64,000 bases of DNA, from assembly GCF_000349945.1 (NCBI RefSeq), contig NC_020516.1, positions 4,402,001 through 4,466,000 on the forward strand. The letters run 5' to 3'. Positions 1 through 11,473 of this stretch are shown piece after piece. The translations under genes were made by a program, and so were the position numbers. Below the pieces are notes generated by a model. It searched no databases and was not told the origin of the DNA. It saw only the letters and a program-made list of their open reading frames with translations. Source of the DNA: Azoarcus sp. KH32C. Lineage in GTDB: Bacteria; Pseudomonadota; Gammaproteobacteria; Burkholderiales; Rhodocyclaceae. The first letter of the stretch is position 1. Each line of letters starts with the position of its first letter.

Positions 1-8
1 GGCGTCGC

Positions 9-503
9 TTAAAACGGGATATCGTCGTCGAAGTCGCCGAAACCGCCGCCGCTGCTCGGCTGGCTCGGCGCGCGCTGCGCGGGCGCGGCCTGCGGAGCTT
101 GACGTGCCGGAGCCGGGGCCGGCGCGTCATAGCCGCCCTCTGACTGGCGCATCGGCGCATCGCCGCCCGAACGCGAACCCAGCATCTTCATCTCGTCGGC
201 ACGGATTTCCGTCGTGTAACGATCCTGGCCGTCCTTGTCCTGCCACTTGCGCGTCTGCAGGCGGCCTTCCACGTACACCTGGCTGCCCTTGCGCAGATAT
301 TGCGACGCGATCTCCGCGAGGCGGCCGAAAAACACCACGCGATGCCACTCCGTTGCTTCCTTGCGCTCGCCGCTCGCCTTGTCCTTCCAGGTCTCGGTCG
401 TCGCGATCGTCACGTTGCAGATCGCGTCACCGCTCGGCGCATAACGCGTTTCCGGGTCCCGACCCAGGTTGCCGATCAGGATCACTTTGTTCAGGGAAGC
501 CAT
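9..503 (-). CDS. ssb: Single-stranded DNA-binding protein SSB
   Basis: Single-stranded DNA-binding protein used in replication, recombination and repair. The 164-residue product has the OB-fold region at about residues 1-110, beginning MASLNKVILIGNLGRDPE. A Gln/Pro/Ala/Gly-rich linker follows, and then the acidic tail DDDIPF, the peptide through which SSB recruits partner proteins. A good ribosome site (GAGGAGAAAGGG) precedes the ATG. It lies 27 bases downstream of the MFS gene on the same strand, so the two may share a transcript. Length and tail are normal for the family. Confidence 0.97.
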   Translation of the reverse strand: MASLNKVILIGNLGRDPETRYAPSGDAICNVTIATTETWKDKASGERKEATEWHRVVFFGRLAEIASQYLRKGSQVYVEGRLQTRKWQDKDGQDRYTTEIRADEMKMLGSRSGGDAPMRQSEGGYDAPAPAPARQAPQAAPAQRAPSQPSSGGGFGDFDDDIPF

Positions 504-530
504 CCCTTTCTCCTCGAATACAAATTCAAA

Positions 531-1784
531 TTAACGCGCGGCCGCGCTCGCAACGGCACGTCGCACAGGTGGATTCATCGATGTCGCCAGCAGCAGCCAG
601 ATCACGGCGAGCAGCCCACAGGCAAAATTCACGGCGCCACTGCCATAGTGTTCAGCAATCCAGCCGCCCATCGCCCCCCCCAGGAACAGCCCGACGGACT
701 GCAGCGTGTTGTAGAGGCCCAGCGCCGTACCCTTCGCATGCGGGGGCGCGACGCGCGAAATCCATGACGGAAGAATAGCTTCGAGCACATTGAACGCAAC
801 GAAGAACAACGTCAACCACAAGCCCAGCGCCGGCAGGCTGCGCCCGAAGGCATACAGGCCGGCCTGCACCACTACCAGCAGTCCGACGGCCGTGCTGAAG
901 ATGGTCTTCATTCGACCGCCCTTCTCGGCGATGATCACCGCCGGCACCATCAACGCGAACGACAGCACCACCGCCGGCAGATAGACCTTCCAGTGCTCGG
1001 GCAGCGGCAGCCCGCCCCCCGCCACCAGCGCCGCGGGCACCAGCACCCACATCGCGGTCTGGATCAGGTGCAGCACGAAGACACCGAAGTTCAGGCGCAT
1101 CAACTGCCCGTCGCGCAGAACATCCGCGAAGCGCCCGCCGTTCGCGCGCGGCAAGGCCGGCGCCGCCGGCACGACATACAGCACGACACCGATCGCCGCC
1201 AAGGCCAGCGCGCCGGTCAGCCAGAAGATCCCGTCCATGCCGATCAGCGAATACAGCACTGGTGCCGCCACCATCGACAACGCAAACACCAGGCCGATGC
1301 TCGACCCGATCATCGCCATCACCTTGGTACGATGCTGATCCCGCGTCAGATCCGCCGCCAGCGCCGTCACCGCCGCCGAAATCGCCCCCGCCCCCTGCAA
1401 CACGCGGCCGACGATGACGATCTGGATGCTCGCCGCAAGCGCCGCGACAACGCTACCCAATGCGAACAGCACGAGTCCGAACACAATCACCGGCTTGCGC
1501 CCAAAGCGGTCCGACGCAACCCCGTAGGGCATCTGCAGGAAAGCCTGGGTCAGCCCGTAGGCGCCGATCGCGAGCCCGACCAAGCTCATGTCGTCCCCGC
1601 CCGGCAGCTTGTGGGCATGCAACGAAAACACCGGCAGGATCAGGAACAGGCCGAGCATCCGCAGCGCAAAAATGGCTGCCAGGCTCGCGCCGGCTCGCCG
1701 CTCGGCAGGTGTCATGGAGTCTTGCTGGGGTCGGGACATGGGAGACGGCAGACGAGACAAAGTGGGGATTCTAACATCCGCCAT
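531..1784 (-). CDS. MFS transporter (12-TM, drug/sugar efflux type)
   Basis: Inner-membrane proton-driven exporter of the major facilitator superfamily; the substrate cannot be told from sequence. The 417-residue protein shows about twelve hydrophobic segments. The motif A loop (GVASDRFGRKP) lies between TM2 and TM3, and the second half ends in an Arg/Ala tail. The start is uncertain: ATG codons at 1784, 1739 and 1715 are all in frame and none has a clear Shine-Dalgarno. The membrane part begins just after the third, so the first 20-25 residues may not be translated. It is divergent from uvrA and upstream of ssb. Confidence 0.8.
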   Translation of the reverse strand: MADVRIPTLSRLPSPMSRPQQDSMTPAERRAGASLAAIFALRMLGLFLILPVFSLHAHKLPGGDDMSLVGLAIGAYGLTQAFLQMPYGVASDRFGRKPVIVFGLVLFALGSVVAALAASIQIVIVGRVLQGAGAISAAVTALAADLTRDQHRTKVMAMIGSSIGLVFALSMVAAPVLYSLIGMDGIFWLTGALALAAIGVVLYVVPAAPALPRANGGRFADVLRDGQLMRLNFGVFVLHLIQTAMWVLVPAALVAGGGLPLPEHWKVYLPAVVLSFALMVPAVIIAEKGGRMKTIFSTAVGLLVVVQAGLYAFGRSLPALGLWLTLFFVAFNVLEAILPSWISRVAPPHAKGTALGLYNTLQSVGLFLGGAMGGWIAEHYGSGAVNFACGLLAVIWLLLATSMNPPVRRAVASAAAR

Positions 1785-1792
1785 CGCCGGGT

Positions 1793-1822
1793 TTGTTTCA
1801 GGTCAGTGTTCTCTCGTATAGT
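1793..1822 (+). promoter_or_regulatory. Candidate sigma-70 promoter of uvrA
   Basis: A TATAGT -10 box (1817-1822) lies 18 bases after TTGTTT (1793-1798) and about 28 bases before the uvrA ATG. The -10 is good and the -35 weak. No LexA-like CTGT-N8-ACAG palindrome was seen in the divergent gap. Confidence 0.45.
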
Positions 1823-1850
1823 TGCATGTTCCCCTCGTCGGCCCAGGTCC

Positions 1851-4685
<2,835 letters not shown>

Positions 4686-4808
4686 CGGCGCCAAGACAGT
4701 TCGCTCGCTCAGTCTGCTTTCAGCGCTTACAATTTGATCAGCACCAGTCCTCGCTTGCCCCGGCTCCCCCAGTTGAGAATCGCGGCCGAAAGCATTAAGG
4801 AGACCGCC

Positions 4809-5108
4809 ATGCCCGAAGTCCCGAACGACCCTCAAAGCATCTTCCTCGACCGCATCGAACGGCGGGTGAAGATCCTCAAGACGCTTCTCGACGCAGCTCT
4901 GGGCGTCTACCTTCCCGCCGAAGACCAGCAACGGCGACGTGCCATCGAACAGGTCGTGCGCTCGACGGCCCGCCAGAGCGAACTCCCGCAGCTGACCAAC
5001 GACACGCTCAAGAAGGCCTACGACATCGTCAACGGACACCTCGAGGCCATGCAGAAGGTCCTTCCGCACGACGTCCAGTATCGCAATCGCGTCCGCAAGA
5101 ACTGGTAA
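4809..5108 (+). CDS. Small conserved-looking protein of unknown function
   Basis: I do not recognise a family. The predicted product is 99 residues, starting MPEVPNDPQSIFL. The start is chosen because AAGGAG (4797-4802) lies six bases upstream of this ATG; an earlier in-frame ATG at 4734 has no such site. The protein is charged and predicted mostly helical, with no membrane segment, no cysteines and a basic C-terminus (RNRVRKNW). It follows uvrA by 123 bases on the same strand and converges with galE, whose stop lies 11 bases beyond. Codon use matches its neighbours, so it is probably real. Confidence 0.7.
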   Translation: MPEVPNDPQSIFLDRIERRVKILKTLLDAALGVYLPAEDQQRRRAIEQVVRSTARQSELPQLTNDTLKKAYDIVNGHLEAMQKVLPHDVQYRNRVRKNW

Positions 5109-5119
5109 GGCGCCACCGC

Positions 5120-6139
5120 TCAGTCCGGATAACCGTCCGGATTCTGCGACTGCCAGCGCCACGCGTCGCGGCACATCGCATCGAGGTCGTAACGCGGCGA
5201 CCAATCGAGACCCTCCCTCGCCCGCTCGGGATCTGCCCAGCACGTCGCGACGTCGCCCGGACGGCGGCTAACCAGATCGAACGCAACCGGACGCCCCGAC
5301 GCCCGCTCGAACGCACGCACCACCTCCAACACGCTGTATCCGCGCCCCGTTCCCAGGTTGAGGCAGCTCACCGCATCCAGCGCATCAATCCTTTCGACTG
5401 CCTTCACGTGCCCCGCAGCCAGATCCACGACGTGGATATAGTCACGCACCCCCGTCCCGTCGATCGTCGGATAGTCGCTTCCGAACACCTGCAGCCTCGG
5501 CCGCCGCCCGACCGCCACCTGACATACGAAGGGCATCAGGTTGTTCGGCATCCCATTCGGGTCCTCCCCGATACGCCCGCTCGCATGCGCGCCGACCGGA
5601 TTGAAATAGCGCAGCAAGACCACGCGCCAACGCGGATCGGACGCCGCCACGTCACGCAGGATCTGCTCCGCCATGAGTTTCGTCCAACCGTAGGGATTAG
5701 TCGGCCCGGTTGGAAAATCCTCACGGATCGGCACGCTCGCCGGGTCACCATAGACCGTCGCAGACGAACTGAACACGATCCTCCGGACGCCCGCTTCCCC
5801 CATCGCCGAAATCAAGGACAGCAGCCCTTCGATGTTGTTGCCGTAATACCGCAGCGGTTCGGCGACCGACTCACCGACCGCCTTCAGCGCTGCGAAGTGG
5901 ATCACCGAATGGATGTCATGCGACGCAAAGACCCGCGCAAGCCCCTACCCATCTCGCACATCCAAGGGATAGAAGCCCGCCAGCGAGCGTCCGGCAATTT
6001 CCTCGACACGCCGGATCGCTTCGAGCTTGCTGTTGCTCAGATTATCAACGACGACGACCTCATGGCCGCCGGCCAGCAGTTCCACACAGGTATGCGAACC
6101 GATATAGCCCGCTCCACCCGTAACCAGTACTGTCGCCAC
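5120..6139 (-). pseudogene. galE: UDP-glucose 4-epimerase gene interrupted by an in-frame TAG
   Basis: GalE interconverts UDP-glucose and UDP-galactose (Leloir pathway, surface polysaccharide sugars). The start MATVLVTGGAGYIGSHT carries the NAD-binding GxxGxxG. After DVRDG (residue 64) a TAG at 5945-5947 breaks the frame. The same frame continues GLARVFASHDIHSVIHFAALK with no base gained or lost, through the catalytic YGWTK motif, to the stop at 5120. The total of about 339 codons equals a full-length GalE. The downstream GTG at 5905 would yield 261 residues without the Rossmann start, so it should not rescue activity. It is either a true nonsense pseudogene or a sequence error. Confidence 0.8.
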
Positions 6140-6181
6140 GACGTCACCTCACTATTCCAGCGCCGCGCCGCCCGCGGCGAC

Positions 6182-6210
6182 AAAAAAAATGGGCCGTCGA
6201 AACGGCCCAT
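6182..6210 (-). terminator. Intrinsic terminator after rplQ
   Basis: On the minus strand a 9-bp perfect stem (ATGGGCCGT / ACGGCCCAT) with a four-base TTCG loop is followed by a run of eight T (6182-6189). This closes the ribosomal block 29 bases after rplQ. Confidence 0.93.
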
Positions 6211-6238
6211 CTCTTCTACGGCTTCATGCACCCGATAC

Positions 6239-6640
6239 TCAGGCTGCAGCTGCCTCGCTGACTTCGACAACTTCGTTGTCGGCGGGGCGATCGACGAGCT
6301 CGACCAGCGCCATCGGCGCATTGTCGCCGTCGCGGAAGCCGAACTTCAGGATGCGCAGGTAGCCGCCGTTGCGGGCCGAGAAACGCGGGCCCAGCTCGTC
6401 GAACAGCTTCACGACCATGTCGCGGTCGCGCAGGCGGTTGAAGGCCAGACGACGGTTCGACAGGCTCGGCTTCTTGCCGAGGGTGATCAGCGGCTCGACC
6501 ACGCGGCGCAGTTCCTTGGCCTTCGGCAGCGTCGTCTTGATGACTTCGTGACGCAGCAGCGAGTTAGCCATGTTGCGGAACATCGCTTGGCGATGAGCGC
6601 TGGTACGATTAAGTTTGCGAAGACCGTTGCGGTGACGCAT
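6239..6640 (-). CDS. rplQ: 50S ribosomal protein L17
   Basis: L17 is a large-subunit protein near the exit tunnel. The 133-residue product begins MRHRNGLRKLNRTSAHR, the invariant family start, and ends in an Ala/Glu-rich tail. It is the last gene of the alpha operon, 27 bases after rpoA, with an intrinsic terminator just beyond. Length is normal. Confidence 0.97.
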   Translation of the reverse strand: MRHRNGLRKLNRTSAHRQAMFRNMANSLLRHEVIKTTLPKAKELRRVVEPLITLGKKPSLSNRRLAFNRLRDRDMVVKLFDELGPRFSARNGGYLRILKFGFRDGDNAPMALVELVDRPADNEVVEVSEAAAA

Positions 6641-6667
6641 TTTTATTCCTCACTCAACTGCGCCAAC

Positions 6668-7648
6668 TCAACCGAGCTTCTCAAGCCCGGCCGGCGGCCA
6701 GTTTTCCAGTTTCATGCCAAGCGTCAGCCCGCGGGAGGCCAACACTTCCTTGATTTCGTTCAGCGACTTGCGGCCGAGGTTCGGAGTCTTCAGCAGCTCC
6801 GTTTCGGTACGCTGGATCAGATCGCCGATGTAGTAGATGTTCTCGGCCTTCAGGCAGTTCGCCGAACGCACAGTCAGCTCCAGATCATCGACCGGGCGCA
6901 GCAGCACCGGATCGATCACCTGGGTCGTCGATTGCTCGACCACCGGCGCCGTTCCCTCGAGATCCGCGAACACCGACAGCTGATCCATCAGCACGCGCGC
7001 CGCGTAGCGGATCGCCTCTTCCGGATCGACTGCACCGTTGGTTTCGATATCGATGACCAGACGGTCGAGGTCGGTACGCTGCTCGACGCGTGCGCTCTCG
7101 ACGAGATAGCTCACGCGGCGAACCGGGCTGAACGACGCGTCCAGAACGACGTTGCCGATGCTCTTCGTCTCGCCGGCAGCCGGACGAACGTTGCCCGGCA
7201 CGTAGCCGCGGCCCTGCTCGACCTTGATCTGCATCTCCAGCTTGCCGCCGGGAGCGAGGTGCGCGATCACGTGGTCGGGATTGATGATCTCGACGTCGTG
7301 ACCACCCTCGATATCGGCCGCCGTGACCACACCCTCACCCGACTTCGACAGGCGCAGGGTCGTCTCGCTGCGGTTATGCAGCTTCAGGACCACACCCTTC
7401 AGGTTCAGGAGCAGATCAACGATGTCTTCGCGCACACCGTCGAGCGTTGAGTACTCGTGCAGCACGCCCTCGATCGTGACTTCGGTCGGCGCATAGCCAG
7501 GCAGCGAGGAAAGGAGGATGCGCCGCAGCGCATTCCCCAGGGTATGACCGAAACCACGCTCGAACGGCTCCATCGTCACCCGCGCCTGAACCGGCGAGAT
7601 GCTCTGGACGTCGATGATGCGGGGTTTCAGCAGTGAATTGCTTTGCAT
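6668..7648 (-). CDS. rpoA: RNA polymerase alpha subunit
   Basis: Alpha subunit of RNA polymerase, the dimer that nucleates core assembly and contacts UP elements and activators. The 326-residue protein has the N-terminal assembly domain (FERGFGHTLGNALRRILLSS near residues 29-48). A linker leads to the C-terminal helix-hairpin-helix DNA-binding domain (LKAENIYYIGDLIQ and TPNLGRKSLNEIKEVL). It sits between rpsD (39-base gap) and rplQ, the usual alpha-operon position. Confidence 0.98.
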   Translation of the reverse strand: MQSNSLLKPRIIDVQSISPVQARVTMEPFERGFGHTLGNALRRILLSSLPGYAPTEVTIEGVLHEYSTLDGVREDIVDLLLNLKGVVLKLHNRSETTLRLSKSGEGVVTAADIEGGHDVEIINPDHVIAHLAPGGKLEMQIKVEQGRGYVPGNVRPAAGETKSIGNVVLDASFSPVRRVSYLVESARVEQRTDLDRLVIDIETNGAVDPEEAIRYAARVLMDQLSVFADLEGTAPVVEQSTTQVIDPVLLRPVDDLELTVRSANCLKAENIYYIGDLIQRTETELLKTPNLGRKSLNEIKEVLASRGLTLGMKLENWPPAGLEKLG

Positions 7649-7687
7649 CAGCAGTTCCTCGGATCTTTGAGTCTTCAGGCGAGCCTG

Positions 7688-8317
7688 TTAGCGGGAGTAC
7701 AGTTCGACCACCAGGCCTTCGTTGATCGTCGGCGGCAGCTCTGCACGCTGCGGATACGCCTTGAACACGCCCTTGCCGGCCTTCGCATCGACTTCGATCC
7801 ATTCCGGGAAACCACGCGATGCGGCAGCCTCGAGAGCAGCCTTCACGCGCAGCTGGCCGCGAGCACCTTCGGTCAGCTCGACGACGTCACCCGGACGCAC
7901 GACGAACGACGGGATATTCACACGCTTGCCATTGACCAGGATGCCGTTGTGACGGACCAGCTGACGCGATTCCGCGCGCGACGCGCCGAAGCCCATGCGG
8001 TACACCACGGAGTCCAGACGGCCTTCCAGCAGTTGCAGCAGGTTTTCGCCAGTCTGACCGCGACGGCGGTCGGCTTCGGCATACACCTTGCGGAACTGGG
8101 CTTCCAGCACGCCGTACAGGCGGCGGATCTTCTGCTTTTCACGCAGTTGTACGCCATAGCCGGACAGACGCTGACCGGAACGCTGGCCGTGCTGGCCAGG
8201 CGCATACGCACGACGCTCGATCGCACACTTATCGGTGAAGCACTTATCACCCTTCAGGAACAGCTTTTCGCCCTCGCGACGGCACTGACGGCACTTGGGA
8301 TCCAGATTACGAGCCAC
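7688..8317 (-). CDS. rpsD: 30S ribosomal protein S4 (zinc type)
   Basis: S4 nucleates 30S assembly on 16S rRNA and is the usual translational repressor of the alpha operon. The 209-residue product starts at a GTG (MARNLDPKCRQC). It keeps four cysteines, C9, C12, C26 and C31, in the zinc-binding arrangement. The S4 RNA-binding domain follows (RLDSVVYRMGFGASRAESRQ). It lies 14 bases after rpsK. Confidence 0.97.
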   Translation of the reverse strand: MARNLDPKCRQCRREGEKLFLKGDKCFTDKCAIERRAYAPGQHGQRSGQRLSGYGVQLREKQKIRRLYGVLEAQFRKVYAEADRRRGQTGENLLQLLEGRLDSVVYRMGFGASRAESRQLVRHNGILVNGKRVNIPSFVVRPGDVVELTEGARGQLRVKAALEAAASRGFPEWIEVDAKAGKGVFKAYPQRAELPPTINEGLVVELYSR

Positions 8318-8331
8318 GTTTCAACTCCTTG

Positions 8332-8721
8332 TCAGATACGACGCTTTTTCGGCGGACGGCAGCCGTTATGCGGAATCGGCGTGATGTCGGTAATGCTGGA
8401 GATCTTCATACCCAGCGCATTGAGCGCGCGCACGGCAGATTCGCGACCGGGACCCGGCCCCTTGATGCGCACTTCCAGATTCTTGACACCGCATTCCTGA
8501 GCGGCCTTGCCGGCAGCCTCGGCGGCGACCTGCGCGGCAAACGGAGTGCTCTTGCGCGAGCCCTTGAAGCCCGCACCACCCGAGGTTGCCCACGACAGAG
8601 CGTTGCCCTGGCGATCGGTAATCGTAATGATCGTATTGTTGAAGCTCGCGTGCACGTGGGCGATGCCCTCGGCAACGTTCTTCTTAACCTTTTTGCGAAC
8701 TTTCGCAGCAGTCTTAGCCAT
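8332..8721 (-). CDS. rpsK: 30S ribosomal protein S11
   Basis: S11 forms part of the 30S platform at the mRNA exit. The 129-residue product has a lysine-rich start and the conserved FNNTIITITDRQGN segment, and ends NGCRPPKKRRI as in the family. It follows rpsM by 12 bases in the alpha operon. Confidence 0.97.
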   Translation of the reverse strand: MAKTAAKVRKKVKKNVAEGIAHVHASFNNTIITITDRQGNALSWATSGGAGFKGSRKSTPFAAQVAAEAAGKAAQECGVKNLEVRIKGPGPGRESAVRALNALGMKISSITDITPIPHNGCRPPKKRRI

Positions 8722-8733
8722 TATCAGTCCCTA

Positions 8734-9096
8734 TCACTTCTTGCCGGCGATGGCCTTGCGCGGTCCCTTGCGGGTACGTGCATTGGTACGGGTACGCTGA
8801 CCGCGGACAGGCAGACCACGACGGTGACGGACACCGCGGTAGCAACCCAAGTCCATCAGGCGCTTGATGTTCATCGTCACTTCACGACGGAGGTCACCCT
8901 CCACGACGAACTTGGCGACCTCATCGCGCAGCCGTTCCATATCCGACTCGGTGAGGTCCTTCACCTTGGCAGAGCGAGCCACGTTGGCAGAATCACAAAT
9001 ATTCTGAGCACGCGAACGGCCAATTCCATAGATGGCGGTCAGCGCAATCTCGGCATGCTTGTGGTTGGGAATGTTTACCCCAGCAATACGGGCCAT
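8734..9096 (-). CDS. rpsM: 30S ribosomal protein S13
   Basis: S13 is a 30S head protein bridging to the 50S subunit and contacting P-site tRNA. The 120-residue protein begins MARIAGVNIPNHKH and has the helix-hairpin-helix (YGIGRSRAQNIC). It ends with the basic tail (RGQRTRTNARTRKGPRKA) that reaches the P site. It is the first gene of the alpha group, 53 bases after rpmJ. Confidence 0.97.
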   Translation of the reverse strand: MARIAGVNIPNHKHAEIALTAIYGIGRSRAQNICDSANVARSAKVKDLTESDMERLRDEVAKFVVEGDLRREVTMNIKRLMDLGCYRGVRHRRGLPVRGQRTRTNARTRKGPRKAIAGKK

Positions 9097-9149
9097 TCGA
9101 TTACCCCAAAAAGCGAAACATTAAATATTAATCCTCGAGCGCCCTAAGA

Positions 9150-9263
9150 TCAACCCTGGCGCTGCTTGTGCCGCGGATCTGCGCAGATGACGCGGACCAC
9201 ACCCTTGCGACGCACGATCTTGCAGTTGCGGCACAGCCGCTTAACCGAAGCCTGAACTCTCAT
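9150..9263 (-). CDS. rpmJ: 50S ribosomal protein L36 (zinc type)
   Basis: L36 is the smallest large-subunit protein. This 37-residue frame, found by eye between infA and rpsM, reads MRVQASVKRLCRNCK and ends DPRHKQRQG. Zinc ligands C11, C14, C27 and H32 are all present, so it is the zinc-requiring paralogue. Spacing is 21 bases from infA, and the gene order secY-infA-rpmJ-rpsM is usual for betaproteobacteria. Confidence 0.95.
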   Translation of the reverse strand: MRVQASVKRLCRNCKIVRRKGVVRVICADPRHKQRQG

Positions 9264-9284
9264 TTTGTTGCTCCTGTTTCTTGA

Positions 9285-9503
9285 TTACTTGGTCCGGAAA
9301 ACGATCCGGGCCTTGGTCAGGTCGTAGGGCGTCAGCTGCACAGTGACCTTGTCACCGGGAAGAATCCGGATGTAGTGCATCCGCATCTTCCCCGAGATGT
9401 ACCCGAGGACCATGTGTCCGTTTTCGAGCCGGACGCGAAACGTTGCATTGGGAAGGTTCTCTGTGACCTCGCCCTGCATCTCGATAACGTCTTCCTTCGC
9501 CAT
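9285..9503 (-). CDS. infA: Translation initiation factor IF-1
   Basis: IF-1 is an OB-fold factor that occupies the ribosomal A site during initiation. The 72-residue product begins MAKEDVIEMQGEV and keeps GYISGKMRMHYIRILPGD, the rRNA-contacting strand region. It starts three bases after secY, so it is probably translated from the same message. Length is standard. Confidence 0.97.
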   Translation of the reverse strand: MAKEDVIEMQGEVTENLPNATFRVRLENGHMVLGYISGKMRMHYIRILPGDKVTVQLTPYDLTKARIVFRTK

Positions 9504-9506
9504 AGC

Positions 9507-10832
9507 TTACCTGGTCGGAAGCCCCGCCCCCTTGAAGTTCGCCTTCTTGAGCAGGCTCTCGTACTGATGTGACATGACGTACGCCTGGACCTGCGACATA
9601 AAGTCCATCGTCACAACCACCAGGATCAGCAGTGAGGTGCCTCCGAAATAGAACGGCACGTTCCACTTCAAGATTAACAACTCAGGCAGCAGGCACACCA
9701 GCGTGATGTATCCGGCACCCACCAGCGTCAGCCGCGTCAGGATCTTGTCGATGTATCGGGCCGTCTGATCGCCGGGACGAATCCCGGGAACGAACGCTCC
9801 GCTCTTCTTCAGATTATCCGCCGTCTCCCGCGCATTGAACACGAGCGCCGTATAGAAGAAACAGAAGAAGATAATCGCCGCGGCATACAACATGACGTAG
9901 ATCGGCTGCCCCGGCGCGAGCGTCGAGGACAGATCTCGTAACCAGCGCATGCTCTCCGACGCGCCGAACCATTGTCCCAACGTCGCCGGGAACAGGATGA
10001 TGCTCGACGCGAAGATCGGCGGGATGACCCCCGACATGTTCAACTTCAATGGCAGATGCGAACTCTGGCCGCCGTAGATCTTGTTGCCGACCTGCCGCTT
10101 GGCATAGTTCACCAGGATCTTCCGCTGACCCCGCTCGACAAAGACGACGAAACCCGTCACCAGCACGACCAGCACACAGATCAGCAGCGCTGTGAAGGGA
10201 TGCATCGCGCCGGTCCGCACCAGCTCGAACAACTTCGCAATCGAGCTCGGCAAGCCGGCTGCAATACCTGCGAAGATGATCAGCGAGATGCCGTTCCCAA
10301 GGCCGCGCTCGGTGATCTGCTCACCCAGCCACATCAGGAACATGGTCCCGGTAACAAGCGTCGCCACGGTTACGAAGCGGAACAGGAAGCCCGGATCGAG
10401 CACCAGCCCAGCCTGCCCTTCGAGCGCGATCGCGATGCCGAGGGACTGCGCAAACGCCAGTGCAACCGTGCCGTAACGGGTGTACTTCGTGATCTGGCGC
10501 CTGCCGGCCTCGCCCTCTTTCTTGAGCGCCTCGAGCTGCGGAATCGCAACCGTCATCAACTGCATGATGATCGATGCAGAGATATACGGCATGATCCCCA
10601 GGGCGAAAATCGTAAAGCGCGACAACGCCCCGCCGGAGAACAGATTGAAGACACCAAGGATGCCGCCTGCCTGCGACTGGAACAGCTCGGCCAGTCGCTG
10701 CGGATCGATCCCGGGCACCGGAATATGACCTCCGATACGATAGACGATCAGAGCGCCGACCAAGAACATCAGCCGGCGCTTCAGATCGCCGAAGCGACCG
10801 GGGGTTCCCAACGTGGCAGCAGAAGTGGCCAC
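9507..10832 (-). CDS. secY: Protein translocase subunit SecY
   Basis: Channel subunit of the SecYEG translocon in the inner membrane. From the GTG at 10832 the product is 441 residues (MATSAATLGTPGRFGDLKRR), the usual size, with ten hydrophobic segments. It carries the plug/TM2 region (GGALSRFTIFALGIMPYISA) and the cytosolic loop YAKRQVGNKIYGGQSS. An in-frame ATG at 10910 lies inside rplO and gives an unrelated 26-residue extension, so the GTG with AAGGA upstream is preferred. Its partner secE lies at 36182-36529. Confidence 0.96.
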   Translation of the reverse strand: MATSAATLGTPGRFGDLKRRLMFLVGALIVYRIGGHIPVPGIDPQRLAELFQSQAGGILGVFNLFSGGALSRFTIFALGIMPYISASIIMQLMTVAIPQLEALKKEGEAGRRQITKYTRYGTVALAFAQSLGIAIALEGQAGLVLDPGFLFRFVTVATLVTGTMFLMWLGEQITERGLGNGISLIIFAGIAAGLPSSIAKLFELVRTGAMHPFTALLICVLVVLVTGFVVFVERGQRKILVNYAKRQVGNKIYGGQSSHLPLKLNMSGVIPPIFASSIILFPATLGQWFGASESMRWLRDLSSTLAPGQPIYVMLYAAAIIFFCFFYTALVFNARETADNLKKSGAFVPGIRPGDQTARYIDKILTRLTLVGAGYITLVCLLPELLILKWNVPFYFGGTSLLILVVVTMDFMSQVQAYVMSHQYESLLKKANFKGAGLPTR

Positions 10833-10848
10833 AGCCCTGTCCTTCGCC

Positions 10849-11286
10849 TTACTCGGCAGCCACGGAACCACCGGCTGCCTGAATGGCAGCCAAGGCACCC
10901 TTCGTCGCACCGACGCCGCGCAAGGTCACTTTCCGGGCGATTGCGCCGGACAGAACGACCTTTGCCGACAGCGTATCCGCAGGGACCAGTCCGGCCTGCT
11001 TCAACACCAGCAGATCGACGTCGTCGACGGGCAGCTTGTCGAGTTCCGACAGACGCACTTCGGCGTTACGACTACCGGTCAGCGACACGAAGCCGCGCTT
11101 CGGCAGACGACGCTGCAGCGGCATTTGACCGCCTTCGAAACCGACCTTGTGGAAGCCTCCGGCGCGGGACTTCTGGCCCTTGTGACCGCGACCGCAGGTC
11201 TTGCCCAGGCCGCTGCCGATACCACGGCCGACGCGCTTGGCAGTAAACTTTGCGCCAGCAGCGGGTTTGATCGTATTGAGTCGCAT
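10849..11286 (-). CDS. rplO: 50S ribosomal protein L15
   Basis: L15 is a late-assembly 50S protein. The start MRLNTIKPAAGAK at 11286 is preferred over a codon 12 bases upstream because TGAGGG lies just before it inside the rpmD stop region. The product is then 145 residues, as usual. The Gly/Arg-rich N-terminus (GRGIGSGLGKTCGRGHKGQK) is diagnostic. It is one base from rpmD and 16 from secY. Confidence 0.96.
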   Translation of the reverse strand: MRLNTIKPAAGAKFTAKRVGRGIGSGLGKTCGRGHKGQKSRAGGFHKVGFEGGQMPLQRRLPKRGFVSLTGSRNAEVRLSELDKLPVDDVDLLVLKQAGLVPADTLSAKVVLSGAIARKVTLRGVGATKGALAAIQAAGGSVAAE

Positions 11287-11287
11287 A

Positions 11288-11470
11288 TCAGCCCTCACAC
11301 TTCACGAGGTACGACACCTTGTTCACCATGCCGCGAACTTCCGGGGTGTCCTGGAGTTCGACGGTGTGATTCAGGCGACGCAGCCCCAGACCGCGCACCG
11401 TCGCACGGTGCGATTGCTTGGTACCGATCACGCTTTTCACCAGCGTGACCTTGATCGTCTTCTCGGCCAT
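11288..11470 (-). CDS. rpmD: 50S ribosomal protein L30
   Basis: L30 is a small 50S protein. The 60-residue product has the typical core KVTLVKSVIGTKQSHRATVR and ends near VSYLVKCEG. It sits between rpsE (three-base gap) and rplO (one-base gap) in the spc group, so translation is likely coupled. Confidence 0.96.
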   Translation of the reverse strand: MAEKTIKVTLVKSVIGTKQSHRATVRGLGLRRLNHTVELQDTPEVRGMVNKVSYLVKCEG

Positions 11471-11473
11471 GGC

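Noticed and set aside
1785..1850. LexA/SOS box upstream of uvrA
   Set aside because: No CTGT-N8-ACAG or close variant could be found in the divergent gap, although uvrA is SOS-controlled in other bacteria.
5120..5905. Separate 261-residue epimerase gene starting at a GTG
   Set aside because: It is the 3' part of galE in the same frame after a TAG; it lacks the NAD-binding start and has no convincing ribosome site.
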